The notes: generated by a model not told the origin, from the letters alone. DNA of 64,000 bases from Streptomyces sp. NBC_01244 (GCF_035987325.1 NZ_CP108488.1:3410001-3474000), one strand, 5' to 3'. Positions 1 to 10,504 are shown, counted from the stretch's first letter. Numbers and translations: made by a program.

Positions 1-60
1 CGCGCCGGTGTAGAGGCCGCTCGCGGGAGAGAGGTTGTTCATGTGCATCTGAGTGTTCAC
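1..60 (-). CDS. clpP2: ATP-dependent Clp protease proteolytic subunit 2, N-terminus only
   Basis: Only the first 14 to 20 codons are present; the gene runs off the left edge. The peptide reads MNNLSPASGLYTGA from an ATG at 42, or VNTQMHMNN... from a GTG at 60, which has an AGGA element just upstream and may be the true start. The MNN...SGLYTG opening resembles Streptomyces ClpP2 as I recall it. It lies 95 bp downstream of clpP1 on the same strand, as expected for the clpP1P2 operon whose products form a mixed tetradecameric protease. Identity rests on this short peptide and on context. Confidence 0.7.
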   Translation of the reverse strand, partial: MNTQMHMNNLSPASGLYTGA

Positions 61-155
61 CGTCCTGGTGGCGTTCTGCGGGCTGAGGCTTGCCTGGTGC
101 GGGCGGGCGTACGAGCCCCCGTAGGGGGATCCCGTACGCCGGGCCGGGGCCGGGA

Positions 156-773
156 TCAGGCCCCGGTGCCGCCGCCGCCCGGGACCAGCGACGCGGCGGA
201 GATGATCTCGTCGATGAGGCCGTAGGCCTTGGCCTCTTCCGCCGTGTACCAGCGGTCGCGGTCGCCGTCGCGGATGATCGTCTCCACGGTCTGGCCGGAG
301 TGGTGCGCGGTGATCTCAGCCATGCGCTGCTTCGTGCGCAGCAGGTACTGGGCCTGGATCTTGATGTCCGAGGCGGTGCCGCCGATGCCGGCGGAGCCCT
401 GGTGCATCAGGATGTCGGTGTTCGGAAGCGCGAAGCGCTTGCCCGGGGTACCGCCGGTGAGCAGGAACTGGCCCATGGAGGCCGCCATGCCCATACCGAT
501 GGTGACGACGTCGTTCGGGATGTACTGCATGGTGTCGTAGACCGCCATGCCCGCCGTCACCGAGCCACCGGGGCTGTTGATGTACAGGTAGATGTCCTTG
601 TCCGGCTCGGCGGCCAGGAGCAGGAGCTGCGCAGTGATCTTGTTGGCGATGTCGTCGTCGACCTGCTGGCCGAGGAAGATGATGCGCTCGCCGAGCAGCC
701 GGTTGTAGACATGGTCGCCGAGGCCGCCACCGATGGACGGCTCACCCGCGGCGTAAGGCTTCAGATTCGTCAC
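156..773 (-). CDS. clpP1: ATP-dependent Clp protease proteolytic subunit 1
   Basis: Serine peptidase subunit (205 aa) of the cytoplasmic Clp protease, which degrades substrates delivered by ClpX or ClpC-type unfoldases. The full catalytic triad is visible: Ser99 in GMAASMGQ, His124 in LMHQGSAG and Asp173 in DRDRW. The spacings of 25 and 49 residues match those of E. coli ClpP. The GTG start at 773 is preceded by an AGGTGG-like ribosome site. The upstream 332-bp gap carries a ClgR-like box, and clpP2 follows. Streptomyces often have further clpP copies elsewhere; the tig neighbour argues that this is the clpP1P2 locus. Confidence 0.93.
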   Translation of the reverse strand: MTNLKPYAAGEPSIGGGLGDHVYNRLLGERIIFLGQQVDDDIANKITAQLLLLAAEPDKDIYLYINSPGGSVTAGMAVYDTMQYIPNDVVTIGMGMAASMGQFLLTGGTPGKRFALPNTDILMHQGSAGIGGTASDIKIQAQYLLRTKQRMAEITAHHSGQTVETIIRDGDRDRWYTAEEAKAYGLIDEIISAASLVPGGGGTGA

Positions 774-937
774 GTATCCACCTGCTCGTCTCCGACGGCC
801 ATGTGCCGTCTCAGCGTCTCGTTCTGGGGCGCGGACCTACCGTGCGGACGATGTCCACCGGCGTCGGGTACTCCCGTGCCCTCGTATTCATGGACCCTAA
901 CGCGCAGCTACGACAACGCCATCCCGCTTCCCGAACT

Positions 938-955
938 GTTCGCTCGGAGCGCAAG
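938..955 (+). promoter_or_regulatory. Probable ClgR operator upstream of clpP1
   Basis: The site reads GTTCGC, five bases, GCG, then CAAG. This agrees with the ClgR consensus I recall for Streptomyces clp and lon promoters (GTTCGC-N5-GCG). It sits about 165 bp upstream of the clpP1 start, in the gap between tig and clpP1. ClgR is an XRE-type activator that is itself a Clp substrate. The match is by eye. Confidence 0.6.
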
Positions 956-1020
956 GTCAGAGGCCCCTCACGGAGGGTCTCGGGGAGGGTCTCCCGGAGG
1001 GCGTCCCTCGGGAAGGCCGA

Positions 1021-1050
1021 AGGGCCCGGACGCGATGGCGTACGGGCCCT
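1021..1050 (-). terminator. Hairpin between tig and clpP1
   Basis: An 8-bp G+C-rich inverted repeat, AGGGCCCG / CGGGCCCT, with a 14-nt loop lies about 55 bp past the tig stop. No T run follows, which is usual for streptomycete terminators. The rest of the 774-1105 gap holds other G+C-rich stems and the ClgR-like box; I see no gene in it. Confidence 0.5.
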
Positions 1051-1105
1051 CCGGGCCGTGCTCTGGTGCTGCTCTGGTGCTGCTCAGCGGGGGTGACCCC
1101 GGGTG

Positions 1106-2500
1106 TTACTTGGCTTCGTCGGCCGCGATCTCGCCGTCGGCCTCGACGACGTTCTCGACGGTCTCGGCAGCCTGCTCGAGCTCGTCCTCGTCGTCGGAGA
1201 GGTCGACGACCTCACCGTTGGTGTCGGTGACCTTGGCGGCCTCGACTACGGCCGCGAGGGCCTTGCCGCGGGCGACCTCGCCGACGAGCATCGGAACCTG
1301 GCCACCCTCGACGACGGCCTGGGCGAACTGGTCGGGGGACATGCCGGAGGAGGCGGCGCGACGCATGAGGTGCTCGGTGAGCTCCTCCTGGTTCACGTTC
1401 AGCTTCTCCTTGTTGACCAGCTCGTCGAGGACGAACTGGGTCTTGATGCCCTTGATCGCCTGCTCGGCGGTCTCGGCGTCGAACTCCTCGACCGTCTTGC
1501 CCTGGATCTCCAGGTACTTCTCGATGGTGAGGCCCATCTGGCCGAGCTGGTGGTGCTCGAGGTTGTGCTTGCGGGTCTGGACCTCGTCCGCGAGGAGCTT
1601 CTCGGGGATCGGGACCTCGACGAGCTCCAGCAGCTTCTCCAGGACGCGCTCCTGGGCCTGCGTGGCCTGGTCGTACTGCTTCATGTTCTCGAGGCGCTTG
1701 CGGCTGTCGGCCTTCAGCTCCTCGATGGTGTCGAACTCGCTGGCCATGCCGGCGAACTCGTCGTCCAGCTCCGGCAGCTCACGGGCGGAGACCTTGGTGA
1801 CCTTGACGGTGACCTCGGCGTCCTTGCCCTCGGCGGAGCCGCCCTTCAGCTGGGAGGTGAAGGTGGCCTCGCCACCGGCCTCCAGGCCCTTGACGGCCTC
1901 GTCGATGCCTTCGAGAAGCTCGCCCGAGCCGATGGTGTAGGAGACGTCCTGGGCGACACCGTCCTCCAGCACCTCGCCGTCGACCTTGGCCTCGAGGTCG
2001 ATGGTGACGACGTCGCCGTCCTCAGCCGCGCGCTCGACGTCCTTGGTGGACGCGAAGCGGCCGCGCAGCTGCTCGACGGACTTCTCGACGTCCTCGTCCG
2101 AGACCTCGACGGCGTCCACGGTGACCTCGATGCCGGAGTAGTCCGGGATCTCGATCGCGGGACGGATGTCGACCTCGGCGGTGAAGGCCAGCAGTTCGCC
2201 GTCCTTCAGCTCGGTGATGTCGACGTCGGGCTGGCCCAGCGGGTTCAGGTCGGCCTCGTTGACGGCCTCGGTGTAGAACTTCGGGAGAGCGTCGTTGACG
2301 GCCTCCTCCAGCACCGCACCGCGGCCGAAGCGCTGGTCGATGACGCGGGCCGGGATCTTGCCCTTGCGGAAGCCCTTCACCGTGACCTGCTGGTTGATCT
2401 TCTTGTAGGCCGCGTCGAGGCTGTCCTTGAGCTCCTCGAAGGGCACCTCAACAGTGAGCCGAACCCGAGTCGGGTTCAGGGTCTCCACGGCGCTCTTCAC
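1106..2500 (-). CDS. tig: Trigger factor (ribosome-associated chaperone)
   Basis: Ribosome-bound chaperone and peptidyl-prolyl isomerase that meets nascent chains at the exit tunnel. The 464-aa length is typical. The N-terminal domain contains the ribosome-docking signature GFRKGKIP at residues 43-50. An FKBP-type domain follows at roughly 155-245, then a helical C-terminal domain ending in an acidic tail common in actinobacterial versions. The GTG start at 2500 has AAGGAG eight bases upstream. It precedes clpP1P2 on the same strand, the usual tig-clpP-clpX order. Confidence 0.96.
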   Translation of the reverse strand: MKSAVETLNPTRVRLTVEVPFEELKDSLDAAYKKINQQVTVKGFRKGKIPARVIDQRFGRGAVLEEAVNDALPKFYTEAVNEADLNPLGQPDVDITELKDGELLAFTAEVDIRPAIEIPDYSGIEVTVDAVEVSDEDVEKSVEQLRGRFASTKDVERAAEDGDVVTIDLEAKVDGEVLEDGVAQDVSYTIGSGELLEGIDEAVKGLEAGGEATFTSQLKGGSAEGKDAEVTVKVTKVSARELPELDDEFAGMASEFDTIEELKADSRKRLENMKQYDQATQAQERVLEKLLELVEVPIPEKLLADEVQTRKHNLEHHQLGQMGLTIEKYLEIQGKTVEEFDAETAEQAIKGIKTQFVLDELVNKEKLNVNQEELTEHLMRRAASSGMSPDQFAQAVVEGGQVPMLVGEVARGKALAAVVEAAKVTDTNGEVVDLSDDEDELEQAAETVENVVEADGEIAADEAK

Positions 2501-2668
2501 GGTTCGGTCTCCTTGTGGCTGACTGCTGGGGGTCTCTGCTCATCGCCGCGGTCTAGCGGTTCTCAGCGGATCGGGCCCGGTACATCAGACACACGGGCAC
2601 GCAGCTTGCATAGTAGCCGCAAGCGGCAATCAGCCCACAACGCGATCATCAACGCGGTCCCGGAGAGG

Positions 2669-2682
2669 GGATCGCGCGATCC
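2669..2682 (-). terminator. Palindrome downstream of tRNA-Pro
   Basis: A perfect 14-bp palindrome, GGATCGCGCGATCC, begins 7 bp beyond the encoded CCA of tRNA-Pro and probably ends its transcript. It lies between the tRNA and the tig leader. Confidence 0.45.
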
Positions 2683-2688
2683 TCCTGC

Positions 2689-2765
2689 TGGTCGGGGTGG
2701 CCGGATTCGAACCGACGACCTTCCGCTCCCAAAGCGGACGCGCTACCAAGCTGCGCCACACCCCG
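2689..2765 (-). tRNA. tRNA-Pro (anticodon UGG), CCA encoded
   Basis: Read on the minus strand, the acceptor stem CGGGGTG pairs with CACCCCG. The D arm has AGCTTGGTAGC. The anticodon stem TCCGC/GCGGA encloses TTTGGGA, giving anticodon TGG. The T arm contains GGTTCGAATCC. Discriminator A is followed by an encoded CCA. Confidence 0.95.
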
Positions 2766-2965
2766 TCGGTGCGACACGTAGGGTACATGCCCGAAGACCC
2801 TCCGCCGTGCGGAGTTTCGGCGAAAGGAGCGCCCGGGCGCCCCCGCGATGCCGTCACGGCGTGGCCGGGGCCACACGCGGGCGCGAAATGTCGTGTGCGA
2901 TCCCCCGCCGGAACCCGCTAGGATGCTGTTCGTGCCGCGGTCCCCGGACGTGCGTCGCACGTGCT

Positions 2966-3039
2966 GCGGGTGTAGCTCAATGGTAGAGCACTAGTCTTCC
3001 AAACTAGCTACGCGGGTTCGATTCCCGTCACCCGCTCCA
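2966..3039 (+). tRNA. tRNA-Gly (anticodon UCC), CCA encoded
   Basis: The acceptor stem GCGGGTG pairs with CACCCGC. The D arm has AGCTCAATGGTAGAGC. The anticodon stem CTAGT/ACTAG encloses CTTCCAA, giving anticodon TCC. The T arm has GGGTTCGATTCCC. Discriminator T is followed by an encoded CCA. A TAGGAT hexamer at 2919-2924 is a plausible -10 element. The gene is divergent from tRNA-Pro. Confidence 0.96.
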
Positions 3040-3046
3040 GACGGCT

Positions 3047-3112
3047 CAGGGCCAGGTCAGAGGATGTTTCCTCGGATCTGGCCCTGATGCGTTTCCCGGG
3101 TTGTCCCGGGAA
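3047..3112. terminator. Double hairpin between tRNA-Gly and a convergent small gene
   Basis: Two stems follow one another. The first pairs CAGGGCCAG with CTGGCCCTG (3047-3086), with an inner GAGGA/TCCTC. The second pairs TTCCCGGG with CCCGGGAA (3093-3112). They lie 7 bp after the tRNA-Gly CCA and just before the stop of the minus-strand gene, so they probably act as a bidirectional terminator. Confidence 0.7.
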
Positions 3113-3120
3113 GCGCCGGC

Positions 3121-3315
3121 TCAGAGTTTGATGCCCGCGATCGTGTCCGCGAGGGAGTTCAGGAAGCGGTTCACGTCCGGGGCGATGGAGCTGGACGCGA
3201 GGAAGAAGCCGAAGAGGACCGCGACGATCGCGGGGCCGGCCTTGAGGTGGCCTCCGCGGACGAGCACCACGAGGATGATCGCCAACAGGACTACCACTGA
3301 CAGCGAAATGGCCAC
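3121..3315 (-). CDS. Small two-segment membrane protein, unknown function
   Basis: A 64-aa hydrophobic protein. An N-terminal membrane segment (about residues 3-18) is followed by a short basic loop (RGGHLKAG), a second segment (about 28-44) and an amphipathic tail ending in DTIAGIKL. I recognise it only as the kind of small conserved membrane protein common in Streptomyces and assign no function. It is convergent with tRNA-Gly and separated from it by the double hairpin. High codon bias and regular third-position G/C support it being real. Confidence 0.65.
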   Translation of the reverse strand: MAISLSVVVLLAIILVVLVRGGHLKAGPAIVAVLFGFFLASSSIAPDVNRFLNSLADTIAGIKL

Positions 3316-3445
3316 TTCTGATCACACCTTCGGTCGTCCCCTGGTCGGCCCGGGGCGCGGCCGTGCGCACCCCCACATGGTCCATCCTCCCACCAACGCG
3401 CCCCGGCTATCCGTCTCGTGACGAAGAGACAGTGTTGCTTTTGCG

Positions 3446-3901
3446 TCAGGGGGTGGCGAGGCCGAGGAGGGAGCGGACGTATGCGTACTTTCCGGTCAGT
3501 CGGTCGCGGGTGGGTGCGTCGAGGACCGCGAGGCGGGCGGGGTCCGCGTTGTGGGCCAGGTCGGCTTCCTTGATCAGGAGGGCGCCGGGGGTGGCGAGGA
3601 TGCGGGCGGTGTACGCCTCGACCGGCTCTCCGGGGCGTTTGGTGACGGCCAGGACCATGTCCTTGACGGACTGCGGGAGTCCGGCGGATTCCAGCCAGGC
3701 CGGAGTGAGGGCTTCGTCCTCGATCGCGTCGTGGAGCCAGGCCGCCGCCTGCTGTTCGGCGGTGCCGCCGCGGGCGCGGACGCCCTCCGCGACGGCGGCG
3801 AGGTGTTCCGCGTACGGCCGGCCGGCCTTGTCGGTCTGGCCCTCGTGCGCGGTGCGGGCGAGGGCCTCGACCTCGATGAGGGTGAGTGGACCGCTGGTCA
3901 T
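3446..3901 (-). CDS. HD-domain protein resembling small (p)ppGpp hydrolases
   Basis: The 151-aa protein carries the motif series of the RelA/SpoT hydrolase domain: AHEGQTDKAGRPYAEHL (residues 18-34), the metal-binding HDAIED (57-62) and EADLAHN (112-118). These correspond to the AHxGQxRKxGxPYxxH, HDxxED and ADRLHN motifs of SpoT and of Mesh1-type hydrolases. No synthetase domain is present. A small alarmone hydrolase is therefore the natural prediction, although HD proteins of this size can have other nucleotide substrates. Its ATG overlaps the stop of the upstream PLP decarboxylase (ATGA), so the two are translationally coupled. Confidence 0.8.
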   Translation of the reverse strand: MTSGPLTLIEVEALARTAHEGQTDKAGRPYAEHLAAVAEGVRARGGTAEQQAAAWLHDAIEDEALTPAWLESAGLPQSVKDMVLAVTKRPGEPVEAYTARILATPGALLIKEADLAHNADPARLAVLDAPTRDRLTGKYAYVRSLLGLATP

Positions 3902-5292
3902 CCGAGCTCCTTCGCCGCCGTGTGGAGGGCCTGCGCGATCCGGCGTACGTCTGCCGGTGTGGTGCGCCAGTTGGAGAACGCGGCGCGCAGGGCGGGGGTT
4001 CCCGCGTAGGTCGTGGGGGTGACGAACACCTCGGGTCCGGCCGCTTCGCGCAGGGCCGTGAGGCGGGCCGGGGTGGGGGAATGGGTGAGGGTGAAGCAGA
4101 CGACGTTCAGGCGGACCGGGGCCAGGACCGTGAAGTACGGGTCCGCCGTGAGGGATTCGCCGAGGGAGCGGGCGCAGGCGATGTCCCGTTCCACGATCTC
4201 GCGGTGGCCTTCGCGGCCGTAGGCGCGCAGGGTGAACCAGGCGGCGAGTGCGCGCAGCCGGTGGGAGTTCTCCGGAGTGAGGTGGACGAGGTCGGGGTTC
4301 TCGGACAGGGGGCCGAGGTAGGTGGCGGCGTTCTGGAAGACGCGGGCCTGGAGGTCGCGGCGGCGGGTGAACTGGACGGCGCTGTCGTAGGGGACGTTGA
4401 GCCACTTGTGCAGGTCGACGCAGACGGAGTCCGAGGCGTCCAGGCCTTCGGTGAGGTGGGCGTGGGCCGGGGAGAGGGCGGCGAAGGCGCCGAAGGCGGC
4501 GTCCGTGTGCAGCCAGAAGTCGTGGCGTTCGCGCAGTGCGGCGATGGCGCGGAGGTCGTCGAAGTCCACGGTGTTGACGGTCCCCGCGTTGGCGACGACC
4601 ACGGCGGGCCGGCCGGGCGTGTCGGCGAGGGCGCGGTCCAGGGCGGCCGGGTCGACGGCCTCGCGGCCGGGCAGGGTCGGTACGCGGACCAGGGCCGCGC
4701 GGCCGAGTCCGAGGACGGAGAGGGCCTTGGCGATGGAGGAGTGCGGGGCGCCGGACAGGACCCGGACCGGGCCGAGCGCGGCCGCGCCGTCCTCGGCCGG
4801 GGAGACGCCGAGGCGTTCGCCGAGCCATTCGCGGGCGATGGCCAGGCCGGTGGTGTTGGACATCGTCGCGCCGCTGACGAAGGTGCCGGTGTGGGCGGCG
4901 GAGAGGTGGAAGAGGTCACGGAGCCAGGTGATGGTTTCACGTTCGAGGTCCTGGCCTCCGCCGTCCAGGGCGGAGTTGGAGTTCTGGTCGTGGGCCGCGG
5001 TCAGCCAGTCGCCCGCGAGGGCGGCGGGGGTGGCGCCGCCGGTGACGAAGCCGAGGTAGCGGGGGCCGGCGGAGGCCGACAGCCGCGGCGCCCAGCGCTC
5101 CGCGAAGGCCGCGAGGGTGGCCTCGGTGCCGGAGCCGTGCTCGGGGAGGCGCTGCGGTGTCGGGCTCCCCTCCGTACGGGGAGGTACGACGGGACGCGCG
5201 TCCAGCGCTGCGAGCGTCGCGGCGGCGACGTCGCGGGTGGCGTCGAGGAGCTCGGGGAGGCGGGCCAGGTCGGCGGCGAGGGTGCGGTCCAT
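3898..5292 (-). CDS. PLP-dependent group II amino-acid decarboxylase family protein
   Basis: A 464-aa fold-type I PLP enzyme of the aromatic-amino-acid/glutamate decarboxylase family. The Schiff-base lysine is Lys296 in DLHKWLNVPYDS, and the cofactor-stacking region HTDAAFGAF lies at 262-270. Family enzymes remove the carboxylate from amino acids such as tyrosine, tryptophan, DOPA or glutamate; the sequence does not reveal which. I chose the ATG at 5292, where family similarity starts, over an upstream in-frame start that would add a Pro-rich extension. It overlaps the HD gene by 4 bp and lies 115 bp downstream of the ABC permease. Confidence 0.85.
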   Translation of the reverse strand: MDRTLAADLARLPELLDATRDVAAATLAALDARPVVPPRTEGSPTPQRLPEHGSGTEATLAAFAERWAPRLSASAGPRYLGFVTGGATPAALAGDWLTAAHDQNSNSALDGGGQDLERETITWLRDLFHLSAAHTGTFVSGATMSNTTGLAIAREWLGERLGVSPAEDGAAALGPVRVLSGAPHSSIAKALSVLGLGRAALVRVPTLPGREAVDPAALDRALADTPGRPAVVVANAGTVNTVDFDDLRAIAALRERHDFWLHTDAAFGAFAALSPAHAHLTEGLDASDSVCVDLHKWLNVPYDSAVQFTRRRDLQARVFQNAATYLGPLSENPDLVHLTPENSHRLRALAAWFTLRAYGREGHREIVERDIACARSLGESLTADPYFTVLAPVRLNVVCFTLTHSPTPARLTALREAAGPEVFVTPTTYAGTPALRAAFSNWRTTPADVRRIAQALHTAAKELG

Positions 5293-5407
5293 GGGGGCAC
5301 GGTATGTTCCGGCGGGCCGCGCCGGGCGTGCCAATCCGGGGTGAGTGGCTGGTGGCGTGGGTGGGGGGCGGCCCTGCGGGGCGAAGTCCCCTGCCCGCCC
5401 TTCCACA

Positions 5408-7782
5408 TCAGGTGCGACTGAGTCTCAGGGCTCTGCGGGCCGGGAGGGCCGTGGCCGCCAGGGTCAGGGCCGTGGCGGCCGCCACGAAGGAGCCGTAGAC
5501 GGTGGGCGGGATGTACGGGGCGCTGCCCGTCACCGCCTTCGTGAGCGGGATCAGCGTGGTCAGGGCGATCGCCGAGCCGAGGGCGACGCCCGCGCCGCTG
5601 ACCAGGAGGGCTTCCCCGTAGAGCATCCGCAGGACCTGGCGGCGGGTGGAGCCGACCAGGCGGAGCAGGTGCAGTTCTCGGCGGCGGTCCAGGACGGTCA
5701 TGACCAGGGTGTTGGCCGCGGCGACGGCCGCGAAGCCGCCGAGGACGGCCGCCATGGTGGTGTTGGCCCAGGCGTTGACCTCGCGGTCCACGCTCTGCGC
5801 GGAGGTCCAGGCGGTGGCGGTCAGCACCGGGCCGAAGCCCTCGGGGGCCGGGCCGCGGACCAGGAGTTCGGTGGGGCGGCCGGCGGTGGTGTGGCCGGCC
5901 AGGTCGGCGGCGGGGAGGGTGACCTCGCCGAGGCCGAGGCCGCGGGAGTAGACGGCGACGATCTCGGGGTCGGCCCGGGTGCCGTCGGGGAGGCGCAGCT
6001 CGATGCGGTCGCCGACGGCGGCGCGGTCGGCGGCGGCGAGGGTCCGGTCGACGGCGACCTTGCCGGGGGCCAGCCGGGAGAGGTCCCCGGAGAGCACGCC
6101 CAGGTCCTGGACGGTGGTGATGTCCCCGGTGACCCCCTGGGCGGAGGCGCTTTGGATCAGGCGCTCCGGGCCGGAGCCGACGACGGCGAGGACGGTGGTG
6201 CGGGTGAGCGCGACCGCCCCGGCCGCGACCGCCCGGTCCGGGTCGTGCGGGTCGGTGACGACGTGGTCGGCGAGCATCCCGGTCTGCTGCTGCCGGCTCA
6301 CGGCCCGGTCCTCACTGGTGTGGAGGAAGACCAGGGTGGAGGAGAAGGCCAGGGCGAGCACGATCGGGGTGATCGCGGAGGCGAGCCGGCGGGCGTTGGT
6401 GCGGGAGTTGGCGGCGGCCAGGGAGCCCGCGGCGCCGGTGGCGCGCAGCGGGAGCCCGAAGAGGGTGGCGCAGGCGCGGGCGATCAGCGGGCCGAGCAGG
6501 GCGACGGCGAGCATGAAGAGCATGACGACGCCGAGGGCCGCGTTGGCGGCGTCCGGGCCGCTGCTGCCGGCGGCCAGCGTCGCGCAGGCGGTGCCGCCGG
6601 CCAGGGCGGCGAGGCCGAGGGGGGTACGGATCCACCCGGGCCGCAGGCGTTCCACGGCGGACTCGGCGAGGGCCAAGCCGGGGCGGATGCGGGCCGGACG
6701 GCGGGCGGCTGCCCAGCCGGCGAGCAGGGCGGTGACAAGTCCGATGCCGGCGGCGGAGACGAGCGGGATCCAGCCGATGGTCAGGTCGACGGCGGCCGGG
6801 ACGGCGCCCTTCTCCTTGAGCTGGCCGAACCACCAGGAGGCGAGCGCGATGCCGGGTACGCAGCCCAGCGCGCCCGCGACCGGTGCGACGAGGAGGGCTT
6901 CGGTGGCGACCGTACGGCGGATCTGGCGCGGGGTGGCTCCGACGGCGCGCAGCAGGGCGAACTCGCGGGAGCGCTGCCCGACGGAGAGGGCGACGGTGCC
7001 GGCGGCGGTGAAGACGGCGACGAGGGTGGCGATGCCGCCGAAGGAACCGCCGAGGCCGGCCAGCATCTCCTTGGCGCCCGCGAGCTGCGGGTCCATGGCG
7101 CGGTCGGCGCCGGTCAGGACCTGGGCGCGCCCGTCCACGGCGGCCCGGACCCGTGCCGCGTCGGCCCCGAAGACGGCGATGGCATCGAGGGTGCGGGGGT
7201 GTCCGGACAGGGCGCGCGCTTCGGCGTCGGAGAACCAGGCACCGGGGCGGTCGGTGTGCCCGACGACTCGGAACTCCCGCTTGCCGGCGGGGGTGTCGAG
7301 CGTGATCCGGCCGGTCCCGTCCGCGCCGCCGAGGACCACGTCGCCCGGGGCGGCCGGGGCCCGCCCCGAACGCAGCCCGGCGGGGCTGAAGGCGGTGGAG
7401 CCCCAGCCGTACGCGTCGAAGGCGCGGCCGGCCTGGTCCCGTACGGGGAAGCTCACGTCGGGCACGGCCCGCCCCAGCGGGGCCAGCCGGTCCAGGAGCG
7501 CGGCGTCCACCCGGGCGTGTTCGGGTACCTGCGCGGAGACGTCGTACGCGCCCTCGCCGCTGCCCACCCGCAGGGTGACCTGCTGGTCGGCGGCGACGAC
7601 GACGGGGGCCGCGGCATAGCGGGTCGGCGGGGCGCTCGCCCGGATGCCGGTCTCCAGCAGGATCCCGCAGGCGGAGACGATGGCGACGGTCATCAACAGC
7701 GCGACGAAGGTGCCGACGAAGGCGGCGGGCCGGAACCGGAGCACGGCGCGGGCCAGACCGTTGGTACGGGGGCGGAGCGGCA

Positions 7783-7783
<1 letters not shown>
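5408..7783 (-). CDS. FtsX/MacB-type ABC transporter permease
   Basis: A 791-aa permease with a membrane segment at about 18-40, an extracytoplasmic MacB-like domain, a first FtsX domain (from about residue 245, including the SREFALLRAVGATPRQI coupling region), several central membrane segments, and a second FtsX domain at the C-terminus (RRRELHLLRLVGSTRRQ). Such proteins act with LolD/MacB-type ATPases in lipoprotein or peptide export or in mechanotransmission rather than import. Its ATG shares a base with the ATPase stop (TGATG), so the two are coupled. The substrate is unknown. Confidence 0.9.
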
Positions 7784-8649
<866 letters not shown>

Positions 8650-9238
8650 GGTGTGCCGCCTTCCGTGCCGGTCGACCACCTCGTGGTGATCGTGTCTTCG
8701 ACGCTACGGAGGGCGGGTGGCCTGCGGCCATGGCGGAGGCAGGCGGACCGGGGGTGGGGTAAACCCGACCATCGGGGCGGGGGTGGGCGGCGCCGGCCGT
8801 GGCGAATGCCCTGCCCCTGCGGGGCGAGGTGGGCTGCCCCTGCGGGGCGGAGTGCGCTGCCCCTGCGGGACGGGGTGCCCTGCCGTGCCGGGCGAGGTGC
8901 GCTGCGGGGTGAGGTCCCCTACCCGCCCTTCGCCCGTTCCCCGGACGCTGCCCGGAGCCTGGGAGGGGGTGCCGGGCTGCGCCCGGACCCCCCGGGGCTC
9001 CGCCCCAGACCCCGGTCCTCAAACGCCGGACGGCTGAGAAGACCCCGGCAACGGGTCCAGGCACAGCACCGGGTAACGGGCGAAGGGCAGGTAGGTGCCC
9101 CGGCCCCTCGGGGCCCAACCAGCCGCACGCCCCACCGGCCGTGGCTCCACCCCCGCCCCACCCCACCGCCGGACGGAGTCCGGCGCAGCGCCGCGAAGCC
9201 TGGGAGGCCCGCCAGGGCCGAGCGGTGCGAGTGGTGCG
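8650..9238. repeat. Gene-free gap with tandem CCCCTGCGGGG motifs and a dispersed palindromic element
   Basis: This 589-bp gap lies between the phosphatase stop and the ABC ATPase start. At about 8808-8920 the motif CCCCTGCGGGGCG recurs with variations. From about 8917 to 9105 lies a dispersed intergenic element: the left arm contains CTACCCGCCCTTCGCCCG, the centre contains CCTCAAACGCCGGACGG, and the right arm contains CGGGCGAAGGGCAGGTAG, nearly complementary to the left. Related copies occur near 24.7, 37.7 and 47.6 kb. I see no coding potential. Confidence 0.75.
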
Positions 9239-10387
9239 TCAAGAAAAGGTCGCGCGGCGGATCAGGAGGAGGGCCCTGTCGTCGTTGACGTCCTTGGCCA
9301 CCTTTTCGATGAGGTGCCAGGTCGCGCCCTCCCAGCCGGCGGCGACGTAGCGGTCGGCCTCGCCGGTGAGGCGGTCGATGCCCTCGCTGATGTCGCGGTC
9401 GGCCGTTTCGACCAGGCCGTCGGTGAAGAGCATCAGGACGTCGCCGGGGCGCAGGTTGCCGCGGGCGGGGGTGAACTCGGCGCCGTCGTAGACGCCGAGG
9501 AGCGGGCCCTCGCCGGTCATTTCCTGCCAGCGGCCGGTCCCGGCGGAGAGCTGGAGGGCGGGCAGGTGGCCGGCGGAGAGGAGTTCGTAGTCGCCGGTCT
9601 CCAGGTCCAGGACGAGGTGGATGGAGGTGGCGAAGCCCTCGTCCCAGTCCTGGCGGAGCAGGTAGCCGTTGGCGGCGGGCAGGAAGCCGTGTGGGGGCAG
9701 CGCTCCCAGGAGGCCGCCGAAGGCACCCGAGAGGAGGAGGGCGCGGGAGCCCGCTTCCATGCCCTTGCCGGAGACGTCGGTGAGGACGATCTCCAGGGTG
9801 CGGCCGCCGTTCGTGCGGGCGGCGACGACGAAGTCGCCGGAGAAGGACTGGCCGCCGGCCGGGCGCAGGGCCATCTCCCGGTGCCAGCCGCGGGGCAGGG
9901 CGGGGAGCTTGCTCTGGACCCGGATGCGTTCGCGCAGGTCGAAGAGCATGGTGCCGCCGCGCCGCCAGGGCACGCCGACGCGGCTGCGGAACTGGGCGAT
10001 GACCAGGCCGAAGAACCCGCAGGCCGCGACGACGAGGACGGTGCCGGGGGTGACCCGCGCCGGGCCCTGCGTGTACGGGCCGAGGACCAGGGCTTCGACG
10101 ATGAGCGCGGCCGCGGAGGCCGCGTAGAGGGCGAGCAGGCTGGCGGGGCGCAGCAGCAGGCCGCCGGCGACGATGGGCAGCACGAGCGCGGCGGGCGAGA
10201 ACCACACGGGCAGCATGAGCGTGCCGCAGGCGATGGCCGGGATCGTGAGGATCAGGCCGCCGAAGGCCAGCCAGTCGGAGGCGTCGCCGCGGAAGTAGTC
10301 GACGGCGGATTTGCGCAGCGCGGTGCGCGCCCGGTGCCACGCCATGCGGGTCCGGGCCAGGAGGGACTCCACGTGTGCTCCGGCCAT
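9239..10387 (-). CDS. Membrane-anchored SpoIIE-type PP2C serine phosphatase
   Basis: A 382-aa protein. A basic cytoplasmic N-terminus is followed by about four hydrophobic segments (roughly residues 38-135) and then a PP2C/SpoIIE catalytic domain from about 165 to the end. Metal-binding motifs are visible: SGDFVV, VLTDVSGKGMEA and LFTDGLVETAD. Streptomyces encode many such phosphatases, usually acting on anti-anti-sigma factors in sigma-B-like partner switching; the target here is unknown because no anti-sigma gene is adjacent. It is divergent from the Eis-like acetyltransferase across 117 bp. Confidence 0.88.
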   Translation of the reverse strand: MAGAHVESLLARTRMAWHRARTALRKSAVDYFRGDASDWLAFGGLILTIPAIACGTLMLPVWFSPAALVLPIVAGGLLLRPASLLALYAASAAALIVEALVLGPYTQGPARVTPGTVLVVAACGFFGLVIAQFRSRVGVPWRRGGTMLFDLRERIRVQSKLPALPRGWHREMALRPAGGQSFSGDFVVAARTNGGRTLEIVLTDVSGKGMEAGSRALLLSGAFGGLLGALPPHGFLPAANGYLLRQDWDEGFATSIHLVLDLETGDYELLSAGHLPALQLSAGTGRWQEMTGEGPLLGVYDGAEFTPARGNLRPGDVLMLFTDGLVETADRDISEGIDRLTGEADRYVAAGWEGATWHLIEKVAKDVNDDRALLLIRRATFS

Positions 10388-10504
10388 TGCTTCGGGACCC
10401 TATCCATCCTGGCTGTGCGCGCGCAGGGGTACCCCCTGAGATGGGCCCATCGGCAACCGAAAAGAGATCGACCGGGGACGGATTGCCCTGATAGGGATGG
10501 CCGT

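Noticed and set aside
90..1940. A 616-codon plus-strand open frame across clpP1 and tig
   Set aside because: It is antisense to two confidently identified genes; its composition is the repetitive pattern produced by G/C third positions.
1103..2986. A 627-codon open frame antisense to tig
   Set aside because: LVEL/LGDLD-type repetitive composition is the reverse reading of an acidic, codon-biased gene; it also runs through a tRNA gene.
3008..3385. A 125-codon minus-strand frame over tRNA-Gly
   Set aside because: It crosses the tRNA and the double hairpin and is out of frame with the better-supported small membrane protein.
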